DNA of 64,000 nt, taken from NCBI GenBank assembly GCA_029204225.1, contig CM055100.1:22619810-22683809 (forward strand), written 5' to 3'. The position numbers and the translations under genes are program-made. The number at the start of each line of letters is the position of its first letter. Position 1 is the stretch's first letter. A model generated the notes under the pieces. The model did no database searches. It was not told the DNA's origin and saw nothing but the letters and a program-made list of their open reading frames with translations. This document shows, in pieces, positions 42,360-53,205 of the stretch. Origin of the DNA: Diphasiastrum complanatum. Its lineage: Eukaryota; Streptophyta; Lycopodiopsida; Lycopodiales; Lycopodiaceae.

Positions 42360-43440
42360 TGTTTGAATGTTTAACGATAGCTTCGTAGATCGCAATAGTT
42401 CGCAAATGCTTTAATCGCAAAGAGTGAGCACAAGAAAGCATAAACTTCACAAGTATAAAAAGGAAAAATGGAAAATAACTCTGATAAGCAGTAGCGGTGT
42501 GGAAGGGATGATGACATGGCATGGTGACTTGACATCTGTCACTTCCATTTATGGAGGATGTGCATGGCTCGGTGTTTGAAACTATAATTTGCCAAATCGA
42601 TCTTTAATGATGGAAGACCGTTTGTAAAAATAAAAAAATAAATTAAGGAAAAACAATATCTGTGAGCGTACACACGTGTGAATAATGATGATCACGTGGC
42701 CATCATCTTTAATGGAGGGATACAAAAAGTAGGTTGAGAGATTCTCAAAAGATTCTCAAAAATATGCTAGAAAGATTATAGAAAGTTTCGCAAAACTTTC
42801 TCGAAGGTTTTTTTAAAAAAAATGTTACAGAAACTCATGCAAATTTCTCAAAAATTTTAGCAACATACTAGAAAAATTCTCAAAAAACTGGAGATAATGC
42901 TAGAAAAATTCTAGAAAAATTCTCGAAAACGATTTACAAAAAGTTGATTAACAATTTAAGTGTCGCAAAAAAAATCTCGAAAAGTTGTCGAAAATACTTT
43001 TAAAATGATATTGAAAGATTGAGAGAAGTCAAGAAAAATTCTCGAAAATTTCTAGAAAGAAAAAAAATAAAAAAAATGTCGCAAAAAATTTTTAGACAAG
43101 ATAAAAGAAAATTCGCAATTATTTTCAAAAAAATACTAGAAAATAATAAGAATAAAAAATCATTCTGGTCAAAGGTAGTATTTCCTCAGTCTGGAACCGT
43201 TAATACGTGTCGATAATAGTTCACCTTTGAGTGATTGAAGTTGCACAGAACCATTGTCAAACACCTCTATGACTTTATACGGTCCAAGCCATCGCATATG
43301 GAGTTTTCCAGGGAACTTTTGATGGCGACTGTCATATATCAACGCATAATCATCAGTTTTAAGATCACATTTTTTTATATGACTATCATATTTCTTCTTT
43401 CTTTGTTTCTGGATTTCCTCCGTTAGTTTTTGTGAAGTCT
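42360..43440. promoter_or_regulatory. AT-rich spacer of gypsy G with TTCNNGAA and G-box motifs
   Basis: The 1.1 kb between the integrase end and the extra module. At 42,720-43,160 it is built from reiterated TTCTAGAAAAA/TTCTCGAAAA words; perfect TTCNNGAA palindromes lie at 42,798-42,805, 42,909-42,916, 42,920-42,927, 43,039-43,046 and 43,050-43,057. CACACGTGTG is at 42,671-42,680 and a second CACGTG core at 42,693-42,698. The right end (about 43,210-43,440) still encodes integrase C-terminal text on the minus strand. It sits upstream of the extra module and could be an internal promoter. Confidence 0.5.
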
Positions 43441-44528
43441 CTCAAGCTTCAGCTAGTTCTTCAATATTAGTCAACCTTTCGTTTAATAATTCTGCATCTG
43501 TTCGTTGAGCTTGAATACGAAAGGTTTTCACCTTGAATTCAATTGGCAAGATAGGATGCATACCATATGTAAGAAAACATGGTGTCTGTTTCATCGTGAT
43601 TTTCTTTGTGTTGCGATAAGCCCAGAGAACTGATGGTAGTTTCTGATCCCAATCCGTTGCATGTGCAATAGTAATTTTAGTTAGGATCTTACATAAGATT
43701 CCATTAGCTCTTTCTGTCAACCCATTTGCTTTTGGATTATACGGTGTAGTTTTTATGTGTTTGATCAGGAACTGTATTGTATCATTTAGAAAATGTGTTC
43801 CTTGGTCACTTACTAGTTTGAGTGGACGCATCGTTTCGTTTCGCCGCCTCTGCTTCAACGTTCTTGGTAGCATAATATGTGGCAACTAGAATATAACGAC
43901 ATTTCGTATGTCGGGTAATAGGTTTGATTGGACCGACAAAGTCAATCCCCCACTTCTCGAATGGTGCAAGAGGCAAGATTGGTATCAACGACCAATTCAT
44001 TGCTTTTGTAGGCTTACCAGATCTCTGGCATGGATCACATGAACGAATAAAATTTGATACATCCTTGAACATTGCTGGCCACCAATACTTGGCAGTCAAT
44101 ATCTTACTAACTGTATTCTTCAAAGCAAAATGTCCACCAGCATCTTCTGAGTGTAAGGCTTTAACGACCTTTTTAATGTCTTCAGTTTCGAGACATCTTC
44201 GTAGTTGATGGTTAGCACCAAGCTTGTACAGAACATTGTTAATAATTGTATAAGGTGCTACCTTATATTGAGAAACTGTCTTTTGCTCCAAATTGTAACC
44301 ATCCGGATATATCTGATCCTTAGGATAAATAATAATATCAGAATATAGCGAATTTGTAGATGAAATCTCGAATAAATGTTCATCTGGAAAATCATCATTG
44401 ATAGGGTCTTCAATTTTTTTGGTGCTAAGCCGCGATAGATAATAAACATTCGTATGATATTTTCCTTGATGAAGCTCTACTTGATAAGTAAATTCTTGCA
44501 GAAGTAGAACCATCGAGCAATTTGTCAT
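43441..44528 (-). pseudogene. Integrase of gypsy G
   Basis: The zinc-binding part reads [16 protein letters not shown] and CDPCQRSG; the catalytic core has [24 protein letters not shown] and ANGLTERANGIL, supplying D, D and E. A short in-core deletion with a frameshift lies near 43,840-43,860 (EAAKRN joined to [13 protein letters not shown]), removing roughly thirty residues compared with relatives. The C-terminus continues to TDAELLNERL and then into the spacer. Confidence 0.85.
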
Positions 44529-45543
44529 GATAGATCTGGTTTATCTACAAGATACTTAAGAGCATAATGATTCACATGAAAAATAAATGCATATCCCAGC
44601 AAATAATGCCGAAATTTTTTAACAGTGAAAATTATGCCAAGTGCTTCTCTTTCTGTAGCCGAATAATTCTTCTTTGATGACTGAGTTGGCGACTCGCATA
44701 GTAAATGGGATGATCCTTCTTCTGGTCATCCTTCTGGCATAGATGCCAATAGCAAATGCAGAAACATCCACATAACTGTGAAATGAAATAGCCCAGTTGG
44801 GTGGTCTTAGAATGGGAGCATTAATCATTGAGTTTGTCGAAATCCTGGCATATTCGTATTTTGCCAGTCTTCTTCTTTGGGACGACAACAATGGGTGAAA
44901 CCCATTTACTACTTAAGACGAGATAGATTATACCTGCCTTAAGGTGCTCGTTAAGTTCGTCCTTAACCATGAGAGAGTACTTAGGATTGAGACGATACTG
45001 TCTCTGTCGAATAGGTACAACATCTTCCTTAAGATCAATTTGGTGCTCTCCAAATTCTGCAGGTATACCCTTCAAATAATCGAGCGACCAGGCAAAAACG
45101 TCTTGATACTCCTTCAATAGTTCAGTGAATTCCACTAACTCCGATTCTCGAAGTGACTTCAAAACATGCACAAATCTGCCAGGTGCAAGTTCAATCAGTT
45201 CAGTAGAATCTGATAAAATGATATCTTCTGTCATACTGGCCTTGGTATGGCCATGAATTTCACGCATGGTTGACTCCACATATGTTTTCTTGTCATCAAC
45301 TTGGTTCTTGTTACCAAATTCGTGTTTAGATTCGTCACTCGAATCGTTAGACTCTTTTGAGTTCGTGTCTGCAACGTTAATTTCTTCATACGAAACATCC
45401 GCTTCAGCGTCGTAGGCATCAAAGAATTCTTCATCATCAGCATTCTCATAACATTCAAAGTACCACACTTCAATATCAGATCCATTGGAAAAAATATTCA
45501 AGGCATACAAAGATTCTTCTAATGTAAAGCTGGTGTCGGACAA
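44529..45543 (-). pseudogene. Reverse transcriptase and RNase H of gypsy G, catalytic core deleted
   Basis: From 45,543 an acidic linker leads to the reverse transcriptase N-terminus (EYQDVFAWSLDYLKGIP, HQIDLKEDVVPIRQRQYRL, VVVPKKKTGKIRICQDFDKLN near 44,830). The text then jumps directly to the connection/RNase H region ([49 protein letters not shown]). The whole palm with YxDD is missing, about 240 residues by comparison with gypsy relatives. Confidence 0.85.
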
Positions 45544-46552
45544 AGGAGTTTCACCTTCATAATTGTCACAACTCCAGATTATTATTTGTTCTGTTGGCTT
45601 ACCTCAGTTATTGGTCTCACCAGTCTGAAATCTCAGCTCTCTGGATCTCCAATGTACACTTGCATTTGATTGATAAATCCAAGGTCATCCAATTAGCACA
45701 AAATAGGATGACAATCCGAGTGGTTTGATAACAATGAAATTCATTGTGAATGGCTTGGCTTGAATGTAGACAGTGACATCCTTCAATTCTCCAACAAGTT
45801 TTTGACGTGTCGAATCAGCTAACTTGATGTTTGCTATGTCGATTGAATGTCAGTCAGTCCCAGAGCATGAGTTGTGTCTTCTGTTATTATATTTACACTG
45901 GAATGAGAGTCCATTGGCACTTTTTCAATCAGGCATCCCGAATGGTAATATCAATCTCAGGTGCACCGAGATCACCTAAATCGATAGACAAAACACTAGC
46001 ATCTGGCAGAGAAACTTTTTTTTTCTTTTTGGGCACAGAAATACCTTTCAGTTGCTTTCTGTAATAAGTGTTATCTGCCAACAACTGTTCAAAAGTAATG
46101 TTCGGATGAAGGGATCCAATATCAGTCACGATGTCATATTCTTTCGTCTTTGATTTCGAGGTTGGCTTATCGATAACAGCACTAGACAATTTCGTCTTCA
46201 CGATTTCTTCGTCCTCTTCCTCGAAAGTGAGCACCTTTTCTGCAACAGTTGTCTGAAGTTCAGCGTTGATGATTTCCTTTGCTTTTGCCAAGAATTCTTT
46301 TGCAAATAACTTCGCAGCATTATGGTCATAGTCAGGGTCATCTTTGAGATCTTCCTTAGTCGTAGATTTGTTCGTTGTTTTCCTAGATGATTTATTCTTC
46401 GAGGATTTTCTGCGCTTTGTCGAAGATTTCTGATCAGGTTTTGAGGAGCTTTTGCTTCTCATTGTGACTTTGAATAATTTCTCCACGTCACTTGGCCAGG
46501 ACTGATCTTTTGTCTTTGCCAGTTTTCCTTCAATAACGTCAATTCTCTGCAC
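45544..46552 (-). pseudogene. Protease region and gag-pol linker of gypsy G
   Basis: 46,552-45,929 is an open frame of 207 residues: Lys/Ser-rich basic start (KSSSKPDQKSSTKRRKSSK), then acidic (FEEEDEEIVKTK) and a basic patch (PKKKKKVSLP). The following protease has decayed: SSVNIITEDTTHALG and FTMNFIVIKPLG are readable, but the catalytic D-S/T-G is not intact. Confidence 0.65.
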
Positions 46553-47953
46553 AACAGCATCAGTCGCAGCTTTTGCTTTCGTGTCTGCAACAGTTGGGGT
46601 TGCTACATACTGATATTTGGGTCGCAGCTTCTACGGCTGAGGGCAATCAGGATACTTGTGGCCAGGCTCTCTGCAATTTGAACATAATGGTACATAACCA
46701 ATCGGCTTTTGCGGTTGAGGACAGTCAGGAGAAAAATGTCCCGGCTCTCCATAGTTGTAGCAGTTGCCCGAAACTAGTTTAGTCGCAGTTTGAGACTTCG
46801 CTGGTCCAACAAATTCAGAAGATTAGGCCTTCTTGGTGTGAACTTGGGTCTGCTCTGCTGGGCTGATGTTGTAGTACCCTGTACATAGTTAGTAGTTGCA
46901 TCATTTTGAAAAATAAAAAGTACCTCCTAGGCAGGATCTTCAATGTATTTGACATTCACAGTAGTGCAGTCTTCCTTAGTGTGTCCAGAAGTTCCACATT
47001 TCGTACACCACATTCCTGAGTTGGAAGAAGACGCTTTTGGTCTTTTATCTACAACTTCAGTGATCTGCACTTTCAAGTCATTAACCTTTTTATTAAGGTC
47101 AGCCATATTACTCTTCCAAAGCTTTTCAACTTTAGAAGTTGACAACTTATCCTCGACAACTTTTGTGTCGTCCTTTCGTTTAATTCGTCGTTTATTCTTT
47201 CTCTCTCCTTTGTCAGCTTCTAATTCTGATGAATTGCTACTTTGAAATTCTGAGCTTGAAGAACTGGTACATGAATCAGAATTAGAATCTTCATCGCTGT
47301 CACTAGAATCAGTCTTCGACTTCGAGATTTCTTTGTCGATCGTCGCTTTCGTGCTAGTTTTGAGGTCTCAAAATTTTCGGCACTAGCTATTACGACTGCT
47401 AAGGAGGTCATGTCCCCTTGTCTACAGGATATACACCGGTTAGTTTTCCTATGAGATTTTTAACCTTATATGTATATTTGCGAAGGGATTCTTTACTCTT
47501 CTTCTGAACATTGTTCAGACATCCAAGAATTCTAGATTTGTAACCAATCTCTCTGAACTGGTTCAGAAATGCATCTTTCAGCAAGTACCAGGTTCCTACA
47601 CGGCCTGGTTCAACTTGACTGTACCATATGCGCGCCTACTTTCTTAGCAGACCAGGAAAAATTCGTAGTTTGTCTACGTCAGTTCCCTCGTTATTCACAT
47701 TAGCGATTGACTCGAATTGTGAGACATAGCTATCTGCATCATCAGAAGAAGTCCCTTTAAAATAATCGTATTTAATTTCGAAGATAGAAGTGAAACGTGC
47801 AGCAGGACCCTCCATATCGAAGCTAATTAGGAGTTCAAGTAACTGGGTAGTGATTTCGTGTAGATTTCTTCGACTAGTATTCTCACTTTGTCTTCGTAAA
47901 AATTCCTCTCTAAGCTTACGGTATCGTTCTAATCTGGATTCTCTATCTGACAT
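46553..47953 (-). pseudogene. Gag of gypsy G
   Basis: Start MSDRESRLERYRKLREEFLRRQ at 47,953, open to a stop at 47,636. The capsid continues in a shifted frame (WYLLKDAFLNQFREIGYKS, LRKYTYKVKNLIGKLTGVYP at about 47,600-47,440). Ser/Lys-rich text follows, then a zinc knuckle CTKCGTSGHTKEDC at about 47,015-46,975 and a second, degenerate Cys-rich part near 46,750-46,660. The N-terminal Arg/Glu helix is typical of Athila/Tat Gag. Confidence 0.75.
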
Positions 47954-48005
47954 ACACTAGAGATGGAAATGGATTTGTCAGATTTCTTATAACTTTCCTA
48001 AAATA

Positions 48006-48026
48006 TCCCCGACAATGCGCCAAAAA
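48006..48026 (-). promoter_or_regulatory. Primer-binding site of gypsy G
   Basis: On the minus strand TTTTTGGCGCATTGTCGGGGA, about nine bases inside the LTR edge. It is close to the TGGCGCCGTTGCCGGGGA primer site of Athila/Tat-like elements and clearly not the tRNA-Met type used by the other elements here. Confidence 0.75.
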
Positions 48027-48034
48027 TTGGTATA

Positions 48035-49297
48035 TGTCATACTATATCAACAGGGAAAATATAGATTTTATAGTAAATAATGTCGTTCCCACAGAGGACA
48101 ACATTAGAAAGTTTTGTTTTTTGGAACAATAATGGCAAGTGGTTTCGAGTGTTATTCTGGTTGTCGACAGACATTAAAAAGTAACTAGTATTACTTATAT
48201 TTGGAATGGGTAGTGTTATTAAATTCAGAACAACAATCTGGCCTCTATCGAATTGGATGAAGCGCATTCTACAGATGAGATGTTATCAGAGTAGTATAAC
48301 GGTACTACACTCTAGCTGATTAAGGTGTCAACAGAGAATCGAGAACTGTTCGATATATTCGCGACTGTGCAGACAATTAATTAATCGCATTCATGAATTA
48401 TTCGTTTCTAGATAGAAGTCCTCAACAACTAAATTCCAGCTTAATGGTTAAAGAACACGAAGAGTTTTAGAATACGTTAGAAACTTATGTCAATGCCAAT
48501 CAGGAAGACAGATCAAAGACAAATTCTTCAGACAGGGACTGTCATCTCATATGTATACATACAGCTTTATTCAATGATCGTGCTAGACTGTACCAAAGAT
48601 AGTCGTTATTCGAGTGCCGAAAAGAAAGTATTCGCGACAGACGAATAAGATGGTTTGAAGATAGTTCTTTAGAGCATGCTTTACAGAAACACAACAAATG
48701 ATTGTAATGCACTAGAGCGTCTATCTGATCAGAGATAAATTCATGAAATGCATTAGAGGTTGTTAGCAGACTCCAGATCACTCACACTCAGCAGTGCGGA
48801 GAGCAGAGATACGAGAGAATAGCTCACAGAACTCTATTCACTTCTTCAATCTCTTACATAAGCATAAACTCTTCTCTCTCGATGATCGAGACTGAAGTGT
48901 GAGATCAATATATGTTTTACGAGGCGAACAAACACACCTCTAAAACAATAGGTACGTCGCTCCCGCGAAAGGGTCTAGTTAACGATTAGACTAAAAATAC
49001 GTTCACCTATACCATAGGAGGTATACTTAGCTATGAGTTAAAGTTACTCTAGTTTATCATGTCTTTTAGTATCTAGTCATTTCGTATGGACAACCTAGTA
49101 AAGGTTGTCCAAGACAATGTCTTTTCCTTTAAAAGGTCTTGCCCTTAATTACAAGGCAAGTACTCAGGAGATATTTTTCCAAAAAATGACTTCGGCCTCT
49201 TCATGATTTATACTTATCCAGCTCATATCTTCATTTTCAAGTATATCATGCCATATTTGTGTTGATATTCAATATTTAACATTTTCGTGGCATCACA
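48035..49297 (-). repeat. 5' LTR of gypsy G
   Basis: 1263 bp, the upstream LTR in element orientation. The plus-strand edges read TGTCATAC and GGCATCACA. It differs from the 3' LTR by scattered substitutions and small indels, several percent by eye. Confidence 0.88.
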
Positions 49298-49302
49298 AGC
49301 AT
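49298..49302. repeat. Target-site duplication of gypsy G, right copy
   Basis: AGCAT, one transition from the left copy AGCAC. Confidence 0.75.
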
Positions 49303-49482
49303 AGAGAAATTAAATGTCATTTCATCTGAGAAAAGATGCTAACTAATGAAATTGATGTAATGCATTGTAGGACTGAAGACCAGCTAGTAGATATCCTTAT
49401 GAAACTTTTAAATGCTAACAAGTTTGAGATATTTTAGAGAAAAATTCTATGTATATAAACTAAACTAGGACTTAAGGGAGAG
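49303..49482 (+). pseudogene. Copia F, third part: C-terminal RNase H tail and polypurine tract
   Basis: Reads REIKCHF, EKMLTNEIDVMHCRTEDQLVDILMKLLNANKFEIF, the normal copia C-terminus (HxEIxxHFIRE...VxxxEDQxADIxTK), with a stop after HFI. A purine tract AAGGGAGAG (49,474-49,482) precedes the LTR. Confidence 0.85.
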
Positions 49483-49939
49483 TGTTAAAGTATAGGTCCT
49501 GTTTGATTAGGCATTGACCATGTATTTTGTATTTTGTTTTGCTTTATTTCTTCATGCATTGTATATGAGTGCTGCACCTATAGCATGTATGAACTGTGCA
49601 TCCCTTGACAATGACAGGCTTACCCCATGTATCCGTACCCATGTAGCTATGCCTATATGTACTTTAAGAGATTGAGATCTCAATCTTGAATTGGCTCTAT
49701 GCAAAATAACACATATTTCTATAGAGCTTAGTTAGACTAGCTGCATGTTTAAGATTATGAGTAAATATGCACATATTGGTTTCCAGCATGTTCAAGACTT
49801 TCCATATTTTTGCAAATCCAGCATTGTAGCAAATCCTCATTCATTTTTGCAAGTCAATGTTATTCAAGTTATAGTTTGAAAGTGTAAGTTCTTGTTTGTG
49901 TCAGCCACAAAATTGATAAAGTTTTTAGAGACTATAACA
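49483..49939 (+). repeat. 3' LTR of copia F (end estimated)
   Basis: Starts TGTTAAAGTATAGG right after the polypurine tract. The end is placed at 49,939 because TATAACA there is the partial inverse of TGTTAAA. No gene inside. The 5' LTR of F is not in the window. Confidence 0.65.
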
Positions 49940-49949
49940 AAATGGGTCA

Positions 49950-50470
49950 AGAATGCAATTAAATTCTAATTTTTTCTAATCAACATCGATGTTTACAAAA
50001 GTCTCAAGGTCCCAAATATATTATTATCACTTTGTATAGGAGTGATGTTCTATTAGTTAGTAATGACTTGGATCATTCCCATAAGATCACTAAGTCCCGC
50101 CTATAAAAGTGATTTGACATGTCCAATTTGGGAGTAGAACATTGTCTTCTTGGCATTCAAATTTTTAGACAGAGACCCAAGAAGACAATCTATCTAAGCC
50201 AACAAATATCTTGCAAAAGATTCTTAAAAAAATCTCTTATGTGTGATTGTAAGCCAATTGACTTTCCAATGGATCCTGATTTTACATTATCTAAAGAGAT
50301 CTGCCCTCATGTCTCTATTGAGATTGATGAGATGAAGTCAATCTTCTTTTTTTAGAAAATGGCTCACTGATATATGCTATGGTTTGCATTAAGCCTATAT
50401 TAGCCTATACCATAAGCACTCTCAATCACTTTTTGTCAAATTTAGATCAAGTTACCTGAAAGGCTATAGA
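49950..50470 (+). pseudogene. Copia relic K: reverse transcriptase middle
   Basis: Reads SQGPKYIIITLYRSDVLLVSND (catalytic YVDD replaced by YRSD), FDMSNLGVEHCLLGIQIFRQR, TIYLSQQISCKRFLKKSLMCDCKPIDFPMDP and a degraded continuation to AIERF. Stops are present. It is a fragment bounded on the left by the F LTR. Confidence 0.8.
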
Positions 50471-52094
50471 AAGGTTTGCTTTCTCCATATTTCACCTCAC
50501 TTGGAATGATTGCAACATAGACCACTATGAATGAGGCTTCGTCGCCATCTTGGCATAACAGATTCCTAACACACTTGGAAACCTTATATGAGTGAATAAG
50601 GAATATTATGAAGCTTCCTCTACTTCATTTCCATCAGCAAAACTAGCAGAACACTAGTTTCACTTCAAGATCAAAATGATCTAAAACAATGTAACCAGTT
50701 TCATCATAACTTGGCAATAATACGTAGTGACATGGCATTTCTAAAACATAGGATAAGCCATGAATGGTAGGATATAAATGCACTTCTTTGCTATTTCTTT
50801 GCCCTTACGTCTTATATAACCTGAAAAAATAGATCCTTAATGCTAATTCAAACTCCACATAAGCTTTTTCTTCCAAATTAAGTTCTCATTGCTTCAAATA
50901 TATCATTTACAGGAGCTGGTTTGATACCACTATAATAATCCCCTAGTTAGAATCTATTCTATGGTTAATTTGTATCAAATAATGCTAAAGATATGAAACA
51001 AACTAGTCATTCATAGAGTGAATTGATAGTCACTCTATGCAACAAACATTATCACAAGTAGTTATGTCGCTTGAACTCCTAGCTGTAGTATCTCATAGCA
51101 CTACAACACAACTTTATGTCATAGATGTCAAGCTTAAATTGCTCGAAGACCTTAGGACTCCACTCCAATCTGACACCAGAACATTGATCCAATGGAAGAT
51201 GAAATGGTGCAATGCCTTGCTTATATATATCCTCCATTGAAGAGCTACTCTTAAGAATAAGTAGAAATCCCACCTTTGATGTCTATACACTAATTTTCGA
51301 CTAATAGCCGACTATAACTACAATCATAGGGATGGATGCATGTGATGATGTTTGCTATAACTTAAGTCATGGTACACTAAGCCTCACTAGTATTGTCAGG
51401 TCCTCCACCATGGATCCAAGACTAGGAAACCGCAATAAAGAAACAATAGGGAATCGGATGGTGGATAAAGCAACTCAACCAAATCTGGATCAATCAAATC
51501 TAGCCCCCAAGCTATGAATCAATCACACTCAATAAGATAGAGGAATCATATTAGCATCATGTAGCTACCAACACCAAGATCAAGCATACACTAGTGAGAG
51601 CCCTATGGGCTTACTGATACCCTCCAAGGCCCATGCACCACCCTCAGTGGAGCCTAATTGGGCCATAACCTCATCCACTTCTCCTATGAATCACTCTTAG
51701 ACTCATACAAATCCACCATTTGCATGAGTTTTAGGCGTCCAACCATTAATTATGACCTTAATTTCATGCGGGCCCCAACCCGTCGTAGTCATAATTAATT
51801 TACGGGTACTCACCTCCTAGTAATGGGATAATAATTCAAGATCTTCAAAGCATGGGCATGACAAAAACATGGGCATGACAAGTATAGTCCTACTAGAGCT
51901 AACTAAGGCTTACAATAGTGTCTTAATTCGCATTGTTTGATAAGTGGCATCAGCCATATAGTTTCATATTGGTAGCGTTGCGTACGTGATCATAGTAGTT
52001 AATCCACTCAAAACGACGTCTTCTCTTCTTGGGACGAGCTGTTCGCCTCATTCATTGTCATTGAGTATAGAATCACTAGTCATTAGCAGGTGAG
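50471..52094. other. No recognisable gene
   Basis: Short frames on both strands without motif. A short direct duplication (CATGGGCATGACAA) occurs near 51,852-51,880. No LTR pair or poly-A tail was found. Confidence 0.4.
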
Positions 52095-52095
52095 A

Positions 52096-52165
<70 letters not shown>
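52095..52165. repeat. Compound microsatellite (CT)n(CA)n
   Basis: About 40 bp of CT dinucleotides with one TTTC interruption, followed by about 31 bp of AC dinucleotides. Typical slippage-prone simple sequence. Confidence 0.95.
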
Positions 52166-52167
<2 letters not shown>

Positions 52168-53118
52168 TTATATCGGCTGAGACGACAGATTCTCTTCCTG
52201 CGTTTTCTGTGATCCTTTACAGCAAATAACACGAGGTGCTTGCAGGGATACGCAAGATGGCATCGATTAGATAGCCAAATACTGAACTGAGCTCGATGAG
52301 ATGTAGGTTTCGTCTGATCAGTCTATCGAAACCTGTAATAATTACCGACTAGTAACCTGATTTGCATGAGTCTTTAAGCACTTTGTGACTTGTCTAGTTG
52401 ATAGAACAAGGATGATAATGCAAGAAATAAGATTTGAGGAGTTCAACATCCATTCTTATAACGTTGTAAAATCTGATTAACTTTGGTAATGTTCGGCCTT
52501 GAGAGCACGTAGAATGATAACGATTCAAATGTACTGTCTTATCTTTCTGATTTTCGATATCTTACATTATTCATTTCTGCAGATGGCTGATAGTGAACAT
52601 TCTTGTGATCACAAAGCGACAGCCAATCGTTTAACAATTTAGCTGTGGTTGAATGTGGACGACGACAAAGTACACGTCATATCGTTCTGCCTTTGAGTTC
52701 GCACTGCAAAATTGCAACTATCCATAAAAGATACTGCAGAAAGCTGTTCTACAAGTTAGAACTGTACTCTCTAGGAAAAATAGGATGAGAAGCTGTATTT
52801 CTAGAGAATATTAGACACTTTAGTTTCATACTGGCATGGTTCTCTCATGATGGCTAACTGTTTTATTGAAATTTGCACCTTTTTTAGTGAATGCTTTAAC
52901 CTAAAAAAACACCAACATATGCAGCTAGATTCAACTTAATCAAGCAAAAATGAATCTAATCTCATGACTCGTTCGTCAAAACTGGTGGCATGACCATGTA
53001 TGCCGCAGGCTGTGATCCCATTGCCAACTGCCCAGCCACCAGCCACCACAAATATCCCCAAAACTGGTACCACGGGCACAAGAGGGTGATCGGCAACTCT
53101 GATTTTAAGGTCAATTAC
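52166..53118. other. No recognisable gene
   Basis: Unique-looking sequence with moderate GC and no motif. It adjoins a weak exon candidate at 53,119-53,205. Confidence 0.35.
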
Positions 53119-53205
53119 CTTCGTTAAAGATGATCTCCCAGACCTCCCACACAACTTTCTTTGCACGCTGCTAACATGATTGGCCAAACTTGAACTCCTC
53201 CATGT
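53119..53205 (-). other. Weak exon candidate, minus strand
   Basis: An 87-nt segment, 29 codons open, is bounded on the minus strand by a good acceptor (TTTTAATTGCAG) and a donor (AAG/GTAATT). The predicted peptide is Ser/Arg-rich (RSSSLANHVSSVQRKL) and unlike any family I know. The open frame continues past the donor to 52,936. This may be chance. Confidence 0.2.

Larger units (their letters stand above)
38190..49297 (-). mobile_element. Gypsy G, 11.1 kb, Athila/Tat-like with an extra downstream module
   Basis: A minus-strand Ty3/gypsy element inside copia F. LTRs are 1252 bp (left, 3') and 1263 bp (right, 5'). The primer site resembles the TGGCGCCGTTGCCGGGGA class typical of Athila and Tat elements. 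Order on the minus strand: gag, protease remnant, reverse transcriptase N-terminus, large deletion, RNase H, integrase, an AT-rich spacer, then a second coding region that ends near the 3' LTR. LTR copies differ by several percent and all frames are broken, so it is older than D. Confidence 0.88.

Noticed and set aside
42900-43060. CRISPR-like or satellite array from the reiterated TTCTAGAAAAA words
   Set aside because: There is no constant repeat length or unique spacer; it is AT-rich repetitive spacer inside a retroelement.
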